A stretch of 64,000 nucleotides of DNA, taken from Euryodendron excelsum (Eukaryota > Streptophyta > Magnoliopsida > Ericales > Pentaphylacaceae). The stretch covers positions 32,868,318-32,932,317 of the forward strand of contig CM065379.1 in assembly GCA_033060915.1 (NCBI GenBank). Reading direction: 5' to 3'. The position numbers were made by a program, and so were the translations under genes. Shown piece after piece: positions 44,341-55,487 of the stretch (within the stretch, counting starts at the first letter, position 1; each line of letters starts with the position of its first letter). Below the pieces are notes generated by a model. It had not been told where the DNA came from. It ran no database searches and saw only the letters and a program-made list of their open reading frames with translations.

Positions 44341-45040
44341 CTTAGCCCTGCTTAGTCTACTTAGGCCACAGTAAGAAGGTGCTTCTAGCTTTTCTAAGGA
44401 AGTTCTAATGGTCAGTACAAATTATCCCCTAAAAGAAGAGGTACAGAATGCTCCTATTTGGCCAGTTGGCCTGAACAAAAAAACCCAACAATTAAACCAG
44501 CGAAAGTCTCATCTAGACCCAAAACTTTTGGTATTGAAGATCATCAACAAAAAGTCCAAGAGCGGCAGACTCACCTTTCTCATTTTCTTTAAATCATGTT
44601 ATTTTTATTTTCTATTGCTGCAAATGTGAGTCATCAAATAAAATTGTTGTTTAGATTGTGAGACAAATCTGTTTATTTTATTCTTTACCAAGGACCCCTA
44701 AATTCAACGCCTTGCTCAGCTAATTGAGAGAATGCCTTTTGCTGATAGCCATAACTTCGATGCTGAGTTTGATTACCGATCCTTGGGAGTATAATTCGAG
44801 ATTGATCACATGGATGAGATACCAGAAGAAATCTAGGAACAAGTAGGAAAGCATGAGAACCGCACTACCCCCAACATCGAAGAAACAGAAATAGTCAATC
44901 TGGGAACATTGAAAATCCAAAGAACTTAAAATCGGCACAGGGCTGGACAAAGGGCAGTGGAAAGAACTACTGGAACAATTAGCCGCATACCTTGACGTCT
45001 TCGCTTGGTCTTATCATGATATGCCAGGGTTTGATAAGTC
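44341..45040 (+). other. Protease-RT junction of element C
   Basis: Broken reading frames connect the G-patch to RT. Ogre elements carry an intron between protease and RT. A possible short one here is AAAT^GTGAGT (44626) to TTTACCAAG^G (44691). At only 66 bases this is at the lower limit, so the call is weak. Downstream, ENAFC/MPFADSHNFDAEF-like text leads into the pre-RT region (DVFAWSYHDMPGFD near 44995-45035). Confidence 0.4.
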
Positions 45041-46340
45041 CATTGTTGAGCACAAATTACCCCTGGATCTTGAGATGAAGCCATTCAAGCAAAAGCTACA
45101 GAGATTTAAGCCTGAATGGAGCCTGAAAGTAAAGGAGGAATTGATCAAATAATTTAGTGCTTAATTTCTACAAGTGGTGGAGTACCCTCAATGTCTCGCC
45201 AACATTGTCTCGGCCCCAAAGAAGGATGGAAAGGTTCAAATGTGTATCGACTTCCGAGATCTCAACAAGGCAAGTTTGAAAGACGATTTCCCCTTATCAT
45301 ACATCGTCGACAACATGGCGGGGCGCGAAATGTTCTCATTCATGGATCAGATCAAGATAGCAAAAGAAGACCGAGAAAAGACGGCTTTTATCACCCATAG
45401 GGAGTGTATTACTATCGGGTGATGCCCTTTGGGCTCCAAAATGCATGGGCAACGTACCACAAGGCCATGGTGACTCTGTTCCATGACATGATGCATCAAG
45501 AGGTGGAAGTCTATGTCGATGATATGATTGTAAAGTCAAGGGTACAAGAAAACCACCTAGTCAATCTACGAAAGGTATTCGATCGACTCCGAAAGTACCA
45601 GCTCAAGCTAAATTTGTCCAAATGCACTTTTAGAGTTTCTTCCAGGAAATTATTGGGGTTCATCATCAACAAAAAAGGAATTGAGATCGACTCAGTGAAA
45701 GTCAAATCCATTATCAAAATGCCTCCCCTGAAGGGGGGAAATAGAGATTCGGTCTTTTCAAGAAAAGTTAAATTTCATCAGCCGCTTCATCGCCCAGACG
45801 ACTCACCTTTGTGAGCTAGTTTTCAAACTACTCAAGAGGTTTTTCCGAAAGAATGGAATGAAGACTGCCAGACTATTTTTGAGAAGATCAAAGGATATCT
45901 TCAGAAACCTCCAATCTTGATGCCACCTACTCTAGGGAAACCGCTTCTGATGTACCTAACCACTCTGGACACCTCCATGGGTGTGTCTTGGGGCAACATG
46001 ATGAAATTGGAAAGAATGAGCAGGCTATCTACTATCTCAGTAAGAAATTTTTGCCTTATGAAGTGAATCACTCAGCTCTAAAAAAGACGTGTTGTGCCTT
46101 AGCTTAGGTAGCCCCCTAATTGTGACACTACATGCTTTACCATAAAACATTTCTCATTTCTCAAATAGATCCGATCAAATACATCTTTGAGAAACCAACC
46201 CTACCCAGTGGGATTGCCCGATGGCACATGATCTTATCGAAATTTGACATCACCTTCACTACTCGCAAGGCGGTCAAGGGGTAAGTGATAACTGATTGTC
46301 TCGCTGAGAATCCCATAGAAGATTACCAGTCAATGGAGCC
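45041..46340 (+). pseudogene. Reverse transcriptase and first RNase H of element C
   Basis: Motifs in order: KPFKQKLQRFKPEW, NIVSAPKKDGKVQMCIDFRD, then FSFMDQIKIAKEDREKTAFI (usual FMDGFSGYNQIKM, so about six residues after the motif A Asp are deleted). MPFGLQNAWATYHKAM and the catalytic VEVYVDDMIVKS (about 45510-45540) follow, then LKLNLSKCTFRV. A frameshift lies at about 45420 between TAFITHREC and YYRVMPFG, another near 45740. RNase H-like text (YHKTFLISQIDPIKYIFEKP, IARWHMILSKFDITFTTRK) runs to about 46300. Reverse transcription would occur in cytoplasmic particles; this copy is dead. Confidence 0.85.
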
Positions 46341-46900
46341 TTGTTTCCCTGACGAGGACAAACTATATGTTGAAACTAAAACCAGAAAGATGGAAGAGCC
46401 AAGTTGGAAGATGTACTTTGATGGGGCCTCAAACAAAAAGGAGCTGAAATTGGGGCAGTAGTAGTATCGAAAACAGGCAGTCACTACTCTATCGCAGTCA
46501 AGTTGAAATTGGACCTCTACACCAACAACATCGCCAAATATGAGGTTTGTGTTTTGGGCTTAAGATTAGCAACAGAGATGAAAGTCAACGAGCTAGTCGT
46601 ATTTGCGTACTCTGACCTGGTCATTCAACAATCTAAGGAGGTCCACCAAACCAGAGATGCCAAACTTTCTCCATACCACCAGCAAGTCAAAGACCTATGC
46701 CAAATGTTTTGAAACATAGACTTCTACCACATTCGTCGCACAGGGAATAACTTCGTTGATGCCTTGGCCACCCTGGCTGTAGGCATCAAGGTAGACAATG
46801 GAATAGAGATCCCACGACTCCAGATCTTCATCAAAGATGCCCCCTCTTGTTGTCTTCACGCTAGCATTGAACCAGACAGTTAACCATGGTTTTATGACAT
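46341..46900 (+). pseudogene. Additional RNase H domain of element C
   Basis: WKMYFDGASNKK at about 46405-46440 is the start of an extra RNase H domain, as found in Tat elements besides the normal one. A frameshift follows at about 46440, then KYEVCVLGLRLATEMKVNEL (usual AEYEALLLGL; the catalytic Glu is present). AYSDLVIQQ follows with the next acidic residue. The domain ends in FYHIRRTGNNFVDALATLA. It would degrade RNA in the RNA-DNA hybrid. Confidence 0.75.
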
Positions 46901-48131
46901 TATGATATATATGCAGTTAAAAGAGTTTCCTAGCCAAGCCTCTCATACTGATTAGAAAACCATATATAGAATGGCTAAGCACTAATTTATAGCGGGGAAT
47001 GAGCTCATCAAAAGGTCTTTGTTTGGCCCACTGAAATGTGTAGATGCTACGGAGGCTAGGAAAATCATGGAACAGGTACATGGGGAAACTTGTAGCCCAT
47101 ACATGAATGGCCATACCCTTTCCAAGAAGATCATCAGGAAAGGTTACTACTAGTCAACTATGGAATCAGACTGCATCTGATATGTTCTACGGTGCCATAA
47201 GTGTAAAATACATGGGGATATGATTAAAGCCCCACCAACTAAGCTCCAGTCTATGTCAGCACCATGGCCTTTCTCCATATAGGGCATAGACATGGTAGGT
47301 CCCATCACTCCCAAGGCCCCCAATGGCCACTAGTTCATCCTGGTTGCTATAGACTACTTCATCAAGTGGGTAGAGGCGGCCTCGTATGCCCAAGTTATGA
47401 AGAGGGTAGTTGACAAGTTCATTAAGAATCACATTATCTACCAGTTTGGAATTCCAGAATCTCTTATATCAAATAATGCCTCCAATCTTAATAATGAGAT
47501 GATGTCTCGGCTCTACTTCAAGTTTCATATTACTCACTAGAATTCTATTGCTTATCGTCCGTAGATGAACAAAGCAGTAGAAGTAGCAAATAAGAATATC
47601 AAAAGGATCCTCCGAAAAATGATTGACAACCATTGAGACTGGCAGAAGAAGCTCCCCTTTGCACTGATGGCTTACCGAACAACCATGAGAGTATCAACCG
47701 GAGGAACCTCATATGAGCTGGTCTACGGGATAGAAGCCATTCTCCCAGTTGAACTGGAAATCTCATCCCTAAGGATTATAATGGAAACAAAGCTAGAACA
47801 AGCAGAGTGGGTTCAAGATCGCTATGGTCAAATCTGGCTACTAGATGAGAAACGGTTGGTAGCTATCCACCATGCCCAATACTACAAAAAGTGGATGATC
47901 TAAACCTTTTACAAAAAAGTTCGACCCCGATCCTTCCAACCAGGGGATCCTGTATTAAAGAAAATTCTCCCAAACTAGAAGGAAGCATGGGAAAAGTTTG
48001 CCCCCAACTACAAAGGGCCATTCATAGTAAAGAAGGTCTTAACCAGAGGAGCCCTCATTCTGGAAGAAATGGATGGTCAGGAATTCCCAAACCCGCTAAA
48101 CTTTGATGCAGTCAAGTGTTATTTCATGTAG
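46901..48131 (+). pseudogene. Integrase of element C, decayed
   Basis: The HHCC zinc finger is recognisable (VHGETCSPYMNGHTLSKKI, then RCHKCKIHGD), followed by APWPFSI-stop-GIDMVGPI with the first catalytic Asp. Next is IDYFIKWVEAASYAQV, then LISNNASN, where the second catalytic Asp is Asn. KAVEVANKNIKRILRKM holds the Glu. The C-terminus runs through AYRTTMRVSTGGTSYELVYG to GPFIVKKVLTRGALILEEMD, with TAG at 48129. At least eight in-frame stops and one shift near 47890 are present. Family and order are clear; activity is lost. Confidence 0.85.
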
Positions 48132-49724
48132 CAAAGGCGACCTCCACAAGTAATAAAGAGAGTATCTTTCACAGCTCTTATTATCTTCTTTTACCTTTTA
48201 AGGCAGAGTCTGAATTTATATAATGGAAGTTCTATAGACTAAGCAGTGCAATCCAAAATGAAGAGAGGCCATCATTCTTGTCCCCATACAGTTCGAAAAA
48301 CAACCACTGCAAAACCCAATTAAGCCATTTCATTTTCATTCAAAAAGTATCCACCCAGCCTTTAGACCTCTACCCTCATTAAAGAAAACAAAAAAAAAAA
48401 AAAAAGGGTGGCCAGCTACCGCAAGCAAAAGTATAGAAATTTCCCCCTAAAGAGTCCAAGGCTAAAAGCCAACTCAAAAAAAGCAGTCTTAGGCTTGAAA
48501 CCCAAAGTAGAGCGATAGGTTAGAACCTCTACCATTTGCCTTCCAAAAACCCATGAAACTAGACCCAAAATATAACCCCAATAAAGCCCTCTCTAATTGG
48601 AAAAGACTGCTCAGTTCGAAAAAGCTCCTCGTGAGAAAGGAAGATGATGCTTAAAAAGAGTGAAGGAAATGGTAGGAACATGTCTTGTGGCTTCTGAACT
48701 CTTGTTTTTGACAAAAAAAAAAAAAAACAAAAAAGCATGACCTCGAGGACATGATGAAAACTTGAACGGGCGTCATGGGTAAAAAAAAAAAAGTAGGGGC
48801 ATGGCAAGATACAAAGCTGCCGACTAGGTGAAAACCCGTAAAGGGCGCCTTAGTGCAACAATGGCAGGGTTGGTGTTGGTGAAAACCCGTAAAGGCACTA
48901 GTAGCAAAACGAGCTATTAAAAAAAGAAAAAAAAACTCCTCCTGCTCTGGATCTTAGTTTTGAGCAAAGATATTTCAAAGTGTCGATAGTTGAAATCAAA
49001 TAAAGAGCTCATGGGGATCATGGAAAAGCATTCTCAAGATCAGTTAGGCATAGTAAAAGAAGAAGGGAGGCCTTGTAAAGAACATTCTAAATAAGACCTG
49101 TCAAGTCACCATAAAAAATAGCGAATCATAATGTTGTACTAACCCTGCAGGGAAAAGCTTATTAAAAAGCCAAAACGACTATGAATGTTGTAAACCATAT
49201 GTTGAAAATAACAAAAACAAACTAAAGAAACTGCTCTCTCCAAATTGCAGGAACTCAGGGACATAATCCAGGATGGACAATGGGAAGTGAGAACAATGAC
49301 CCCTATCATTATCAAAAGAAAAATCAAATGAAAAGGCAAGATCCATCCACCACTAGCCGCTCCAACATGTGATGGCTCCGCCGCCTTAGCAGACAGAAGG
49401 ATAATCATATGAGTCGTATGCAACCACTTCCTCCCACAAGAAGCACCGAGGTCACGCTCGCTACACAAAGCCTCAGCCAGTGGCGCACAAAGAAATCTAA
49501 GCCTAGCGCTACTATAAGTGGTGCACATCCCAAGTTGGGCCTGCCTTGGCCTTTTGCCCGCCAAAACTAGTTTTAAATGGCCTCCTAACTCCATTTTCAA
49601 GCTTTAACCTCCAATTTTTAAAGATTCAAACCTTCGGTCTCTCCAACCACCTCGCGGCCTTCATTGGGTACTTATTTTATTGTTTTCTACCTTTAACAGG
49701 TAAATACAGAAAAAGAGGGGCAAC
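48132..49724 (+). other. 3' UTR of element C, ending in the polypurine tract
   Basis: No gene is recognised on either strand. The antisense PMD-like ORF found at this place in element B is absent. The early part matches the post-gag region of element B. Short repeats GGTGAAAACCCGTAAAGG occur at about 48827-48845 and 48877-48894. Palindromes AGTGGCGCAC.../GCGCTACTATAAGTGG lie at 49479-49521, again just upstream of the LTR. The purine tract is AGAAAAAGAGGGG at 49708-49720. Confidence 0.65.
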
Positions 49725-52204
49725 TATTAGCACCCCATTTTGGTCACTTGGCGATCTTCGACCTGACCGGAAGCACCTTCAAGCCGACAAAAGCATGCTC
49801 CCAAACTGGGTTTCCAAGTCCATTCCAATCAAACAACCGTGTCGTGAGCTCGCTAGGCCCATTAGAGGCAAAATGACCATAATGCCCCCCGTGCATTAGT
49901 CAATCCAATCCATCCCGGCATGTCTTTCATTAGACAATAAGTCCATTCAAATTCAAAGTCAAATCCAATTGCCTCATTATTTGAGAAAGTTGATCTCTTA
50001 TTAATGGTAAGACCATTCAACCCAGCATGGCATGATCACCGAGAAAGTTTATTCCTTAGATCGGTAAAGCCTCTTTCACACTCATCTCTGGAAAGTACCT
50101 AAGCTCCTGAGATGAAAGAGCGGTTCACTTCTAGTGCCTGCTAGCCCGCCAATGTAGAATATCTGCTAATCCATCATGTTCTTTAAGAAAGCATAAGCCC
50201 CTTAAGAATAGAAGATCGTTCAAGTCCGAAACGTTTTTTGAAAAAGCACAAACCCCTCAAGAATGAAAGACTATCCCAGTCCAGTATGAACTTTGAGAAA
50301 GTTTATTCCACATAGTGGTAAGGCCCTTTCAAACCTATCCACTGAGAAAGTACCAATTACTCGAACAAAAGTCCAGACTAGATCTAAACCGTTCAACAAC
50401 GACGCCTGCTAGCCTGTCCCAATGGAAAATAACCATTTTTCCCCAACGGGCTGGCACGTTCTTTGAGAAAATATCGAGTCCACCACCTTCTAAGGTTGCC
50501 CCTAGACGGTTTAGCATGTCCAGTGCCATCCAGTTAACCTTGGTCCTTTCCTGAAGGTTCTCCGGTTAAAATAAACATTTTGCCCCTAGGCATCCAAGCG
50601 CCCTAAGAAACCACACTGGCTATGGGTATCAAACCAGCAATAACCCAGTCAACTCTGGCCAACCCCAGTCAACTTTGTTCAAGTCAATCAACTGCAGTCA
50701 ACCCAGTTAACCCTGACCAATCTTGGTTAACCCTAGAACTCCCGGGATGAGGTGACTGCGATTCAGTCACTCTCTTTAACCATATCTACTCTGGGAATCA
50801 AATCGGTAACCTCCGAGACACTGTCCAGAGTATCCCTTCCATTTTTGGCTGGGTCTCGTCATCCGGCACTTTCCTTTTCAAACTAGAACCTCCCTGCTCC
50901 ATTTCGAGTGAAGCATGACCAATTTTTAGCCTTGTGCCACTTCTATAAGCACACACCAACTGTCAAAGGCGGTTGCAAATCAACCAGCCTCTCATTAGCC
51001 CCCATCGATGAGCCTGCACCATTATTAGTGGCGCACGCTTTAAGTTTTACCGTGCGCCACTAATAATGACGCACAACCCCTATAATTAGTTACGAATCAA
51101 CTAGCCACGTATCCAGCCTTAAAGAAGAAACGAGACAAGGTAAATCTTCTCTTTACTTTCTATACTCCCCCACTCTCTCTTCTCCCTCGAACCCATTAGA
51201 TTTCTTCTCTTTTTTAATCCCCTATCTTTAAACCCCCTTTCTTGCATGCTTGCAACAAGAGGACATTAAGTCCATACCTAGCCTTGCAATGTGGTGATAC
51301 TTAGCCTTGTATGTTTCATGCTGTTATTACCGTTGTCATGCATTTACATTCAAAGTTGTTTTCTCAAAACCACCATTCTAGGTTGATTCTAACCCTCTCA
51401 TGGTTAGGATTTTTCCAGAAAAGTGTAACATTTTAAATGGCTCCTGTTAGCCTACATTTGTTTCTTTTAAAAAACACGGCCTCGAAATGATCCTAGTCCT
51501 TTCATGATTAGGGTTGTTTCAAGAAATATGTGACATTCAAAAGGACTTGAAAATCTACATTTTTGGCTTCATGCCTTTATTGTTTTTCAAAGCCACAAGC
51601 CCAAAGCAATTCTAGCTTTTTAATGGCTAGAATGGCTTTGGACAAAGTGCAATATTCCTTTGGATGTTTAAAATCCAAGTTAGGGTTTCGAGCCCTAAAA
51701 CATGTTTTCAAAAGACTTGGTTTTCGAACTATTTACAAAACTCTCATTTGTCAAACCCTAGAAATCCAATCTTAGGAAAATCTCATTTTTGCCAACTCGA
51801 AAACTTTTCATTTCAAGCCAAAATCATACCTTTTTCAAACTCTCAAAATTCTTAATTTTTAAATCAATCGAAACTTCCCTTTTTCAAATTTTCTTTTCTA
51901 AAATCAATCAAATCAAAAACTTCCATTTTAAATCCCTCAAATTACTCCTTTTTGAAACCTTCCAAGTTTAAAACCTAAATTAACACCTTCTATATTGAAA
52001 ACAATCCAAACTTTCCTTTTTCAAAATCAAGTCAAATCTTTTCAAATCAAGGCATTATTTTCAAATCAAATCCAATCTACTTGAAAAGGAAACATTTTAA
52101 AATCAAATCTAGTCTTCCTAAAAAGAAAACGTTTTAAATCAAATCCAATATTCCTAAAAAGAAAACATTTCAAAAATCAAATCTTCCTAAAAAGAAAACA
52201 TTTT
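49725..52204 (+). repeat. 3' LTR of element C, truncated
   Basis: Starts TATTAGCACCCC (TG changed to TA) and parallels the 5' LTR from 35789. An internal deletion near 51100 removes the TATA and leader region present at about 37130-37510. GACAAGGTAAATC at 51135-51147 keeps the candidate splice donor. The LTR stops in its low-complexity core at 52204, where sequence of opposite orientation begins; roughly the last 0.7 kb of own LTR sequence is missing. Confidence 0.8.
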
Positions 52205-53525
52205 TGTAGCTCCCCGGCTTTCGGACACCAAGCTCTATTTGGCTCGGGAAAAAGCAAAGTGCTCTCTTGTTAAAACTCATCCTCCTAGAAGAATAGGTGC
52301 GACTAGGTTTGAACTTGAAACTGATTTGATTAAGGGCTTTTTTTATTAAAAAAAAAAAAAAGTTTGGAGTTGCCAACTAACATAGTTAAAGATGTGTTAG
52401 GTCACCTAAAACTAAGTGTAATCCGAAGACTTGACTTAAGTTTTTTGAAAAGGTTTTTGAAAACTTCCTCAACAGAGGATTTTTAAGAAAATATGTTTCT
52501 TTGCAACCTTTGGAAAGTTTTAAGCCCTTTCTTAAAAATAATTCCATTTTGGTCTTTCGAAAATAGAAATCTACTATCTTGGGGTTGGTTACATTTAGGA
52601 AAGATATCTTAAGATTATCACCCTACCCCGCCCTTTTGGTACTTATATGTCTAATCACCCTTAATTCACTCACTTGAATAACCAGTTACTATTATCCACT
52701 TAGTATCCACTTTAGAATTTTAAAAAATAGGGTTGGGTCATCACTTTTTGGATGAATGATGCATGATGCAAGTTTTAGAAAAAAATGTTTGAAAATATGA
52801 AAGTTTTAAAGAGATTTGAAATAGAAATCTTGGATTGATAGAAAATTTTGAAAAAGGGAACTTGGGTTGAAATGAAAGTTATGACCACACCATTTTTGGT
52901 TGCCTACGTATCTCATTTGATGAGAATCAGATTATTCATAGATCGGGCAAGGGCCCTATAGAAAAGAGGCACATTGAGGCCTTTGGAAAGTTTTGAAGAT
53001 ACATTGAGGTCTTTGAAAAGATTTGAAGACACTTTGAGGTCTTTGGAAAGATTTGAAGACATTTTGAGGTCATTGGAAAAAGAGAACTTGAGAATTACGA
53101 AAAATGCCTTTGAAATAAGACTTGGAATGTTTGAAGTGTTTTTAGAATTGGGATTGAAGATGATTTTGAACGTTATGAGTTCTAAAAATAAGTTTGGAAA
53201 AGGGGTTAGAAACTTCGCTTTGGTTTTTAAAACTTTAGGGTTATACCTTCTTGAATATCTCACTTATACTTGAACAATCTTAACTATGGAAGGATTAGGG
53301 TTGCTTCAAGAATGTGATGTTTGAAGATCATTTTTTAAAAGAGTTTTTAAAAACACTTAGAGTTTTGGAATTCTAATATGGACAACCTTGAAGGTTGTAT
53401 TATAATGTATCACTTTCCATTAGAATCCCTAGCCATAAAGGGGCAGAGACACCTTAGGGTTGTGAGTTCTTGAAAACATTTTGAAAATAGTTTTTGGAAA
53501 AAATATTAAGTGTCTATCCATTTTA
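52205..53525 (-). repeat. Inverted 3' part of an Ogre/Tat-like LTR
   Basis: Read on the minus strand it gives, in order, the low-complexity core with ATTCTAATGGAAAGTG-like text, the hairpin block CTGATTCTCATCAAATGAGA with TACGTAGGCAACC, and the 'GTTAGGTGACC...' leader-side text. AGTCGCACCTATTCTTCTAG follows, and an end GGGGAGCTACA at 52205. It therefore holds the right third of an LTR in reverse orientation. It is adjacent to the truncated C 3' LTR, head to head. It could be the missing part of LTR E after an inversion. Confidence 0.7.
52971..53084 (+). repeat. 30 bp tandem repeat, about 3.8 copies
   Basis: Unit ACATTGAGGTCTTTGGAAAG followed by ATTTGAAGAC, in exact 30-base register. Because the unit is a multiple of three it makes a repetitive open frame (52974-53273), which I do not regard as a gene. 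It is a local amplification inside the inverted LTR piece. Confidence 0.85.
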
Positions 53526-53537
53526 GTTGGGACAAGT

Positions 53538-54954
53538 TGATTGTGCTTCACAAGTGCAATTATAAGTCCTTAATTAGTACTTTTTAGGATTAGTTTATGA
53601 TTATATGTGTCTTTTTAGTTATGTTATGATATTAATTAAGTTTATTATACTTTATGTAGGTTTCGAGCTTAAATGGAATGATTTAGAAAGCAATTTAATC
53701 ATAGGTTTCAAGAGGTTGCTGTTAAGATACAAGCTGCTGAAGCTGTAATACAAGCTACTGAAGCACGTAGAGCTGGAACTTTTGAAGCTCATATCTCTCG
53801 AACCAGAAAGGTTATTAAGGCCCACAATATATATATTTCATATACCTTTTCGAGATCTACAACTTTCGTGAAGTGACCCAGCTTGTCTGAGCACTCGGTG
53901 GGATCCATCCGTATGCCTGATGACAGGATTTGTAGATTAACTCACTTTTTAGTTGTAGATAAGAATGAAGTAGAATAGACTGAGGAGTTTTATGTTTTGA
54001 AGGAGGAGAAGAATTCAAGGGTTTTTCTACAGTTTGGGGCATCCATCTTTGGAGGCTACGAATCTTTTCATCATTCAGGGAAGAATCTTTTAATCTTTAG
54101 TTTTCTTTCTTGTTCTTATTGTGAATTCAAGATTATATTACTTTAATATATTATTTTCTTTCTTTAATTATTATTTCAATTCTTACAATCGTTATAATGC
54201 ATTTTAGTAGCTAAATCCATTCTTGGTATGAGTTGAGAAAGTAACTAGGTTACAGGTAGAGATTCAAGATAGTTATTTAATTTTCAAGATTTTAAGATCT
54301 TGGATCAAGATTCATTTTCTTGCCCTTGAATAGCTTCAAAATAATATTCTTGATCATATCTAGCATGTATGTGTAGACTAATTTGTAAGTTGGGATACAT
54401 ATACCTAAAATTTCTGATAAGGGTATTGATTACAATTGTATACATATTCCTATCAAGAGCACTTTAGAAATCTACTGTTTTTTATTAAGCTTCAAACATA
54501 CCTTGTAGACAAGTTTACGAATTGAGACTAGTATGAATGGGACACTGGTATGAACACTAGTAAATAATTGAATATCAACTCCAAGAGGGTGATCGAATTT
54601 TGAGTTTCTTTAACCAAAACTATCTTGGGAACTTACTTGTAGGCTTGGTTACCGGATCAAACCCTGCCAAGGCCTTTTTATATTATTTGAACAAATCCCT
54701 ACAATTAGTTTAATTTTATTGTCCGATAATTTAGATCAACGATATACAATAATTGATTTATATTTTATTTTTGGAAGCTTTCTTGCTAGTTCAATTAGTC
54801 TTGAGCTTGTTATTATTTTGCTATGATTGTAGACTTTACTCGTAGGGCTTATTTTTTAATTTCCCTATAGATCAACCTTGGACTTACCGAGATATTATTA
54901 CTACATCACAGCCGCACACTGGCAGATATAAATTGCACTATTCAGGAGCGATCA
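53538..54954 (+). repeat. 5' LTR of element D (about 1.4 kb)
   Basis: The right end is set by the primer site (…GAGCGATCA|GA|TTTTGGCGC). The left end is less certain; TGATTGTGCTTCACAAG at 53538 is the likeliest TG start where the inverted LTR text ends. It contains ATATATATTTCATATACC near 53829 as a possible TATA region. Confidence 0.6.
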
Positions 54955-54959
54955 GATTT

Positions 54960-54977
54960 TGGCGCTGTTGCTCGGGA
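54960..54977 (+). other. Primer binding site of element D
   Basis: TGGCGCTGTTGCTCGGGA agrees at 15 of 18 positions with TGGCGCCGTTGCCGGGGA, the tRNA-Asp-type site of Athila-like elements. Confidence 0.8.
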
Positions 54978-55487
54978 GATTATAAAGCAAATAAGCTAAG
55001 GTAAGAAAAACAAACAAGGCAAAAACAAAAGAAAAATATATAGAATGAAAACAAAGCAAATGAACTCGAGAGGAATTGATTCTTACAAATACAGCTTCAC
55101 CATCAAACTATAACCACGAGGAGATTCAATCACTCAATTGGGTAACCTTGTTCCATCCCTACTATTTGTAAGCATATTAGATTTTCTTTTCTTTATTTTA
55201 CTAGTTTCTTTTAGATAAATTGTATTTTTTTTAGTGGAGGTTTTAAGATTTAATTGCAAATTGGTGGATATTTTATGTGGAGATTGCTGGTGCGGTTGAA
55301 AATTTAAATTAAATATTGTTTATCTATACTTCACTATTGTGGCAGATTGGTGCATTTATGTGCATTGCATCGCATGTTAGTTTGGCAAAGGGACAGTACA
55401 CATAGACTCTTGAGAATAACCTCACCTGTTTACGCCACTTGGTCTAGAGTTTTTTCAGATATTACACCAATACCTCTAGACTTTGAC
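54978..55487 (+). other. Leader of element D
   Basis: AT-rich sequence without a convincing ORF between primer site and gag. An open frame begins at 55347, but recognisable gag text starts only downstream, so I place the gag start at ATG 55488. Confidence 0.5.

Larger units (their letters stand above)
35789..52204 (+). mobile_element. Element C: Tat/Ogre-like Ty3/gypsy retrotransposon, decayed
   Basis: 5' LTR (35789-41258), primer site, leader, decayed PR-G-patch-RT-RNaseH-INT, 3' UTR, polypurine tract and a truncated 3' LTR (49725-52204). No clear gag capsid is found between leader and protease, so gag has been lost or has decayed beyond recognition. Protease flanks and the extra RNase H style place it in the Tat/Ogre group. 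It is inserted in LTR E; the right end is lost, so no TSD can be read (left flank GCCAC). Confidence 0.82.

Noticed and set aside
49139..49600. 153-residue minus-strand frame in the 3' UTR of element C
   Set aside because: It sits where element B has its antisense ORF, but shows no PMD-like motif or acidic tail and crosses the palindrome region; I cannot support a gene.
52974..53273. Open frame with FEDTLRSLERFED-like repeats
   Set aside because: A 30 bp tandem repeat (a multiple of three) inside an inverted LTR piece produces it.
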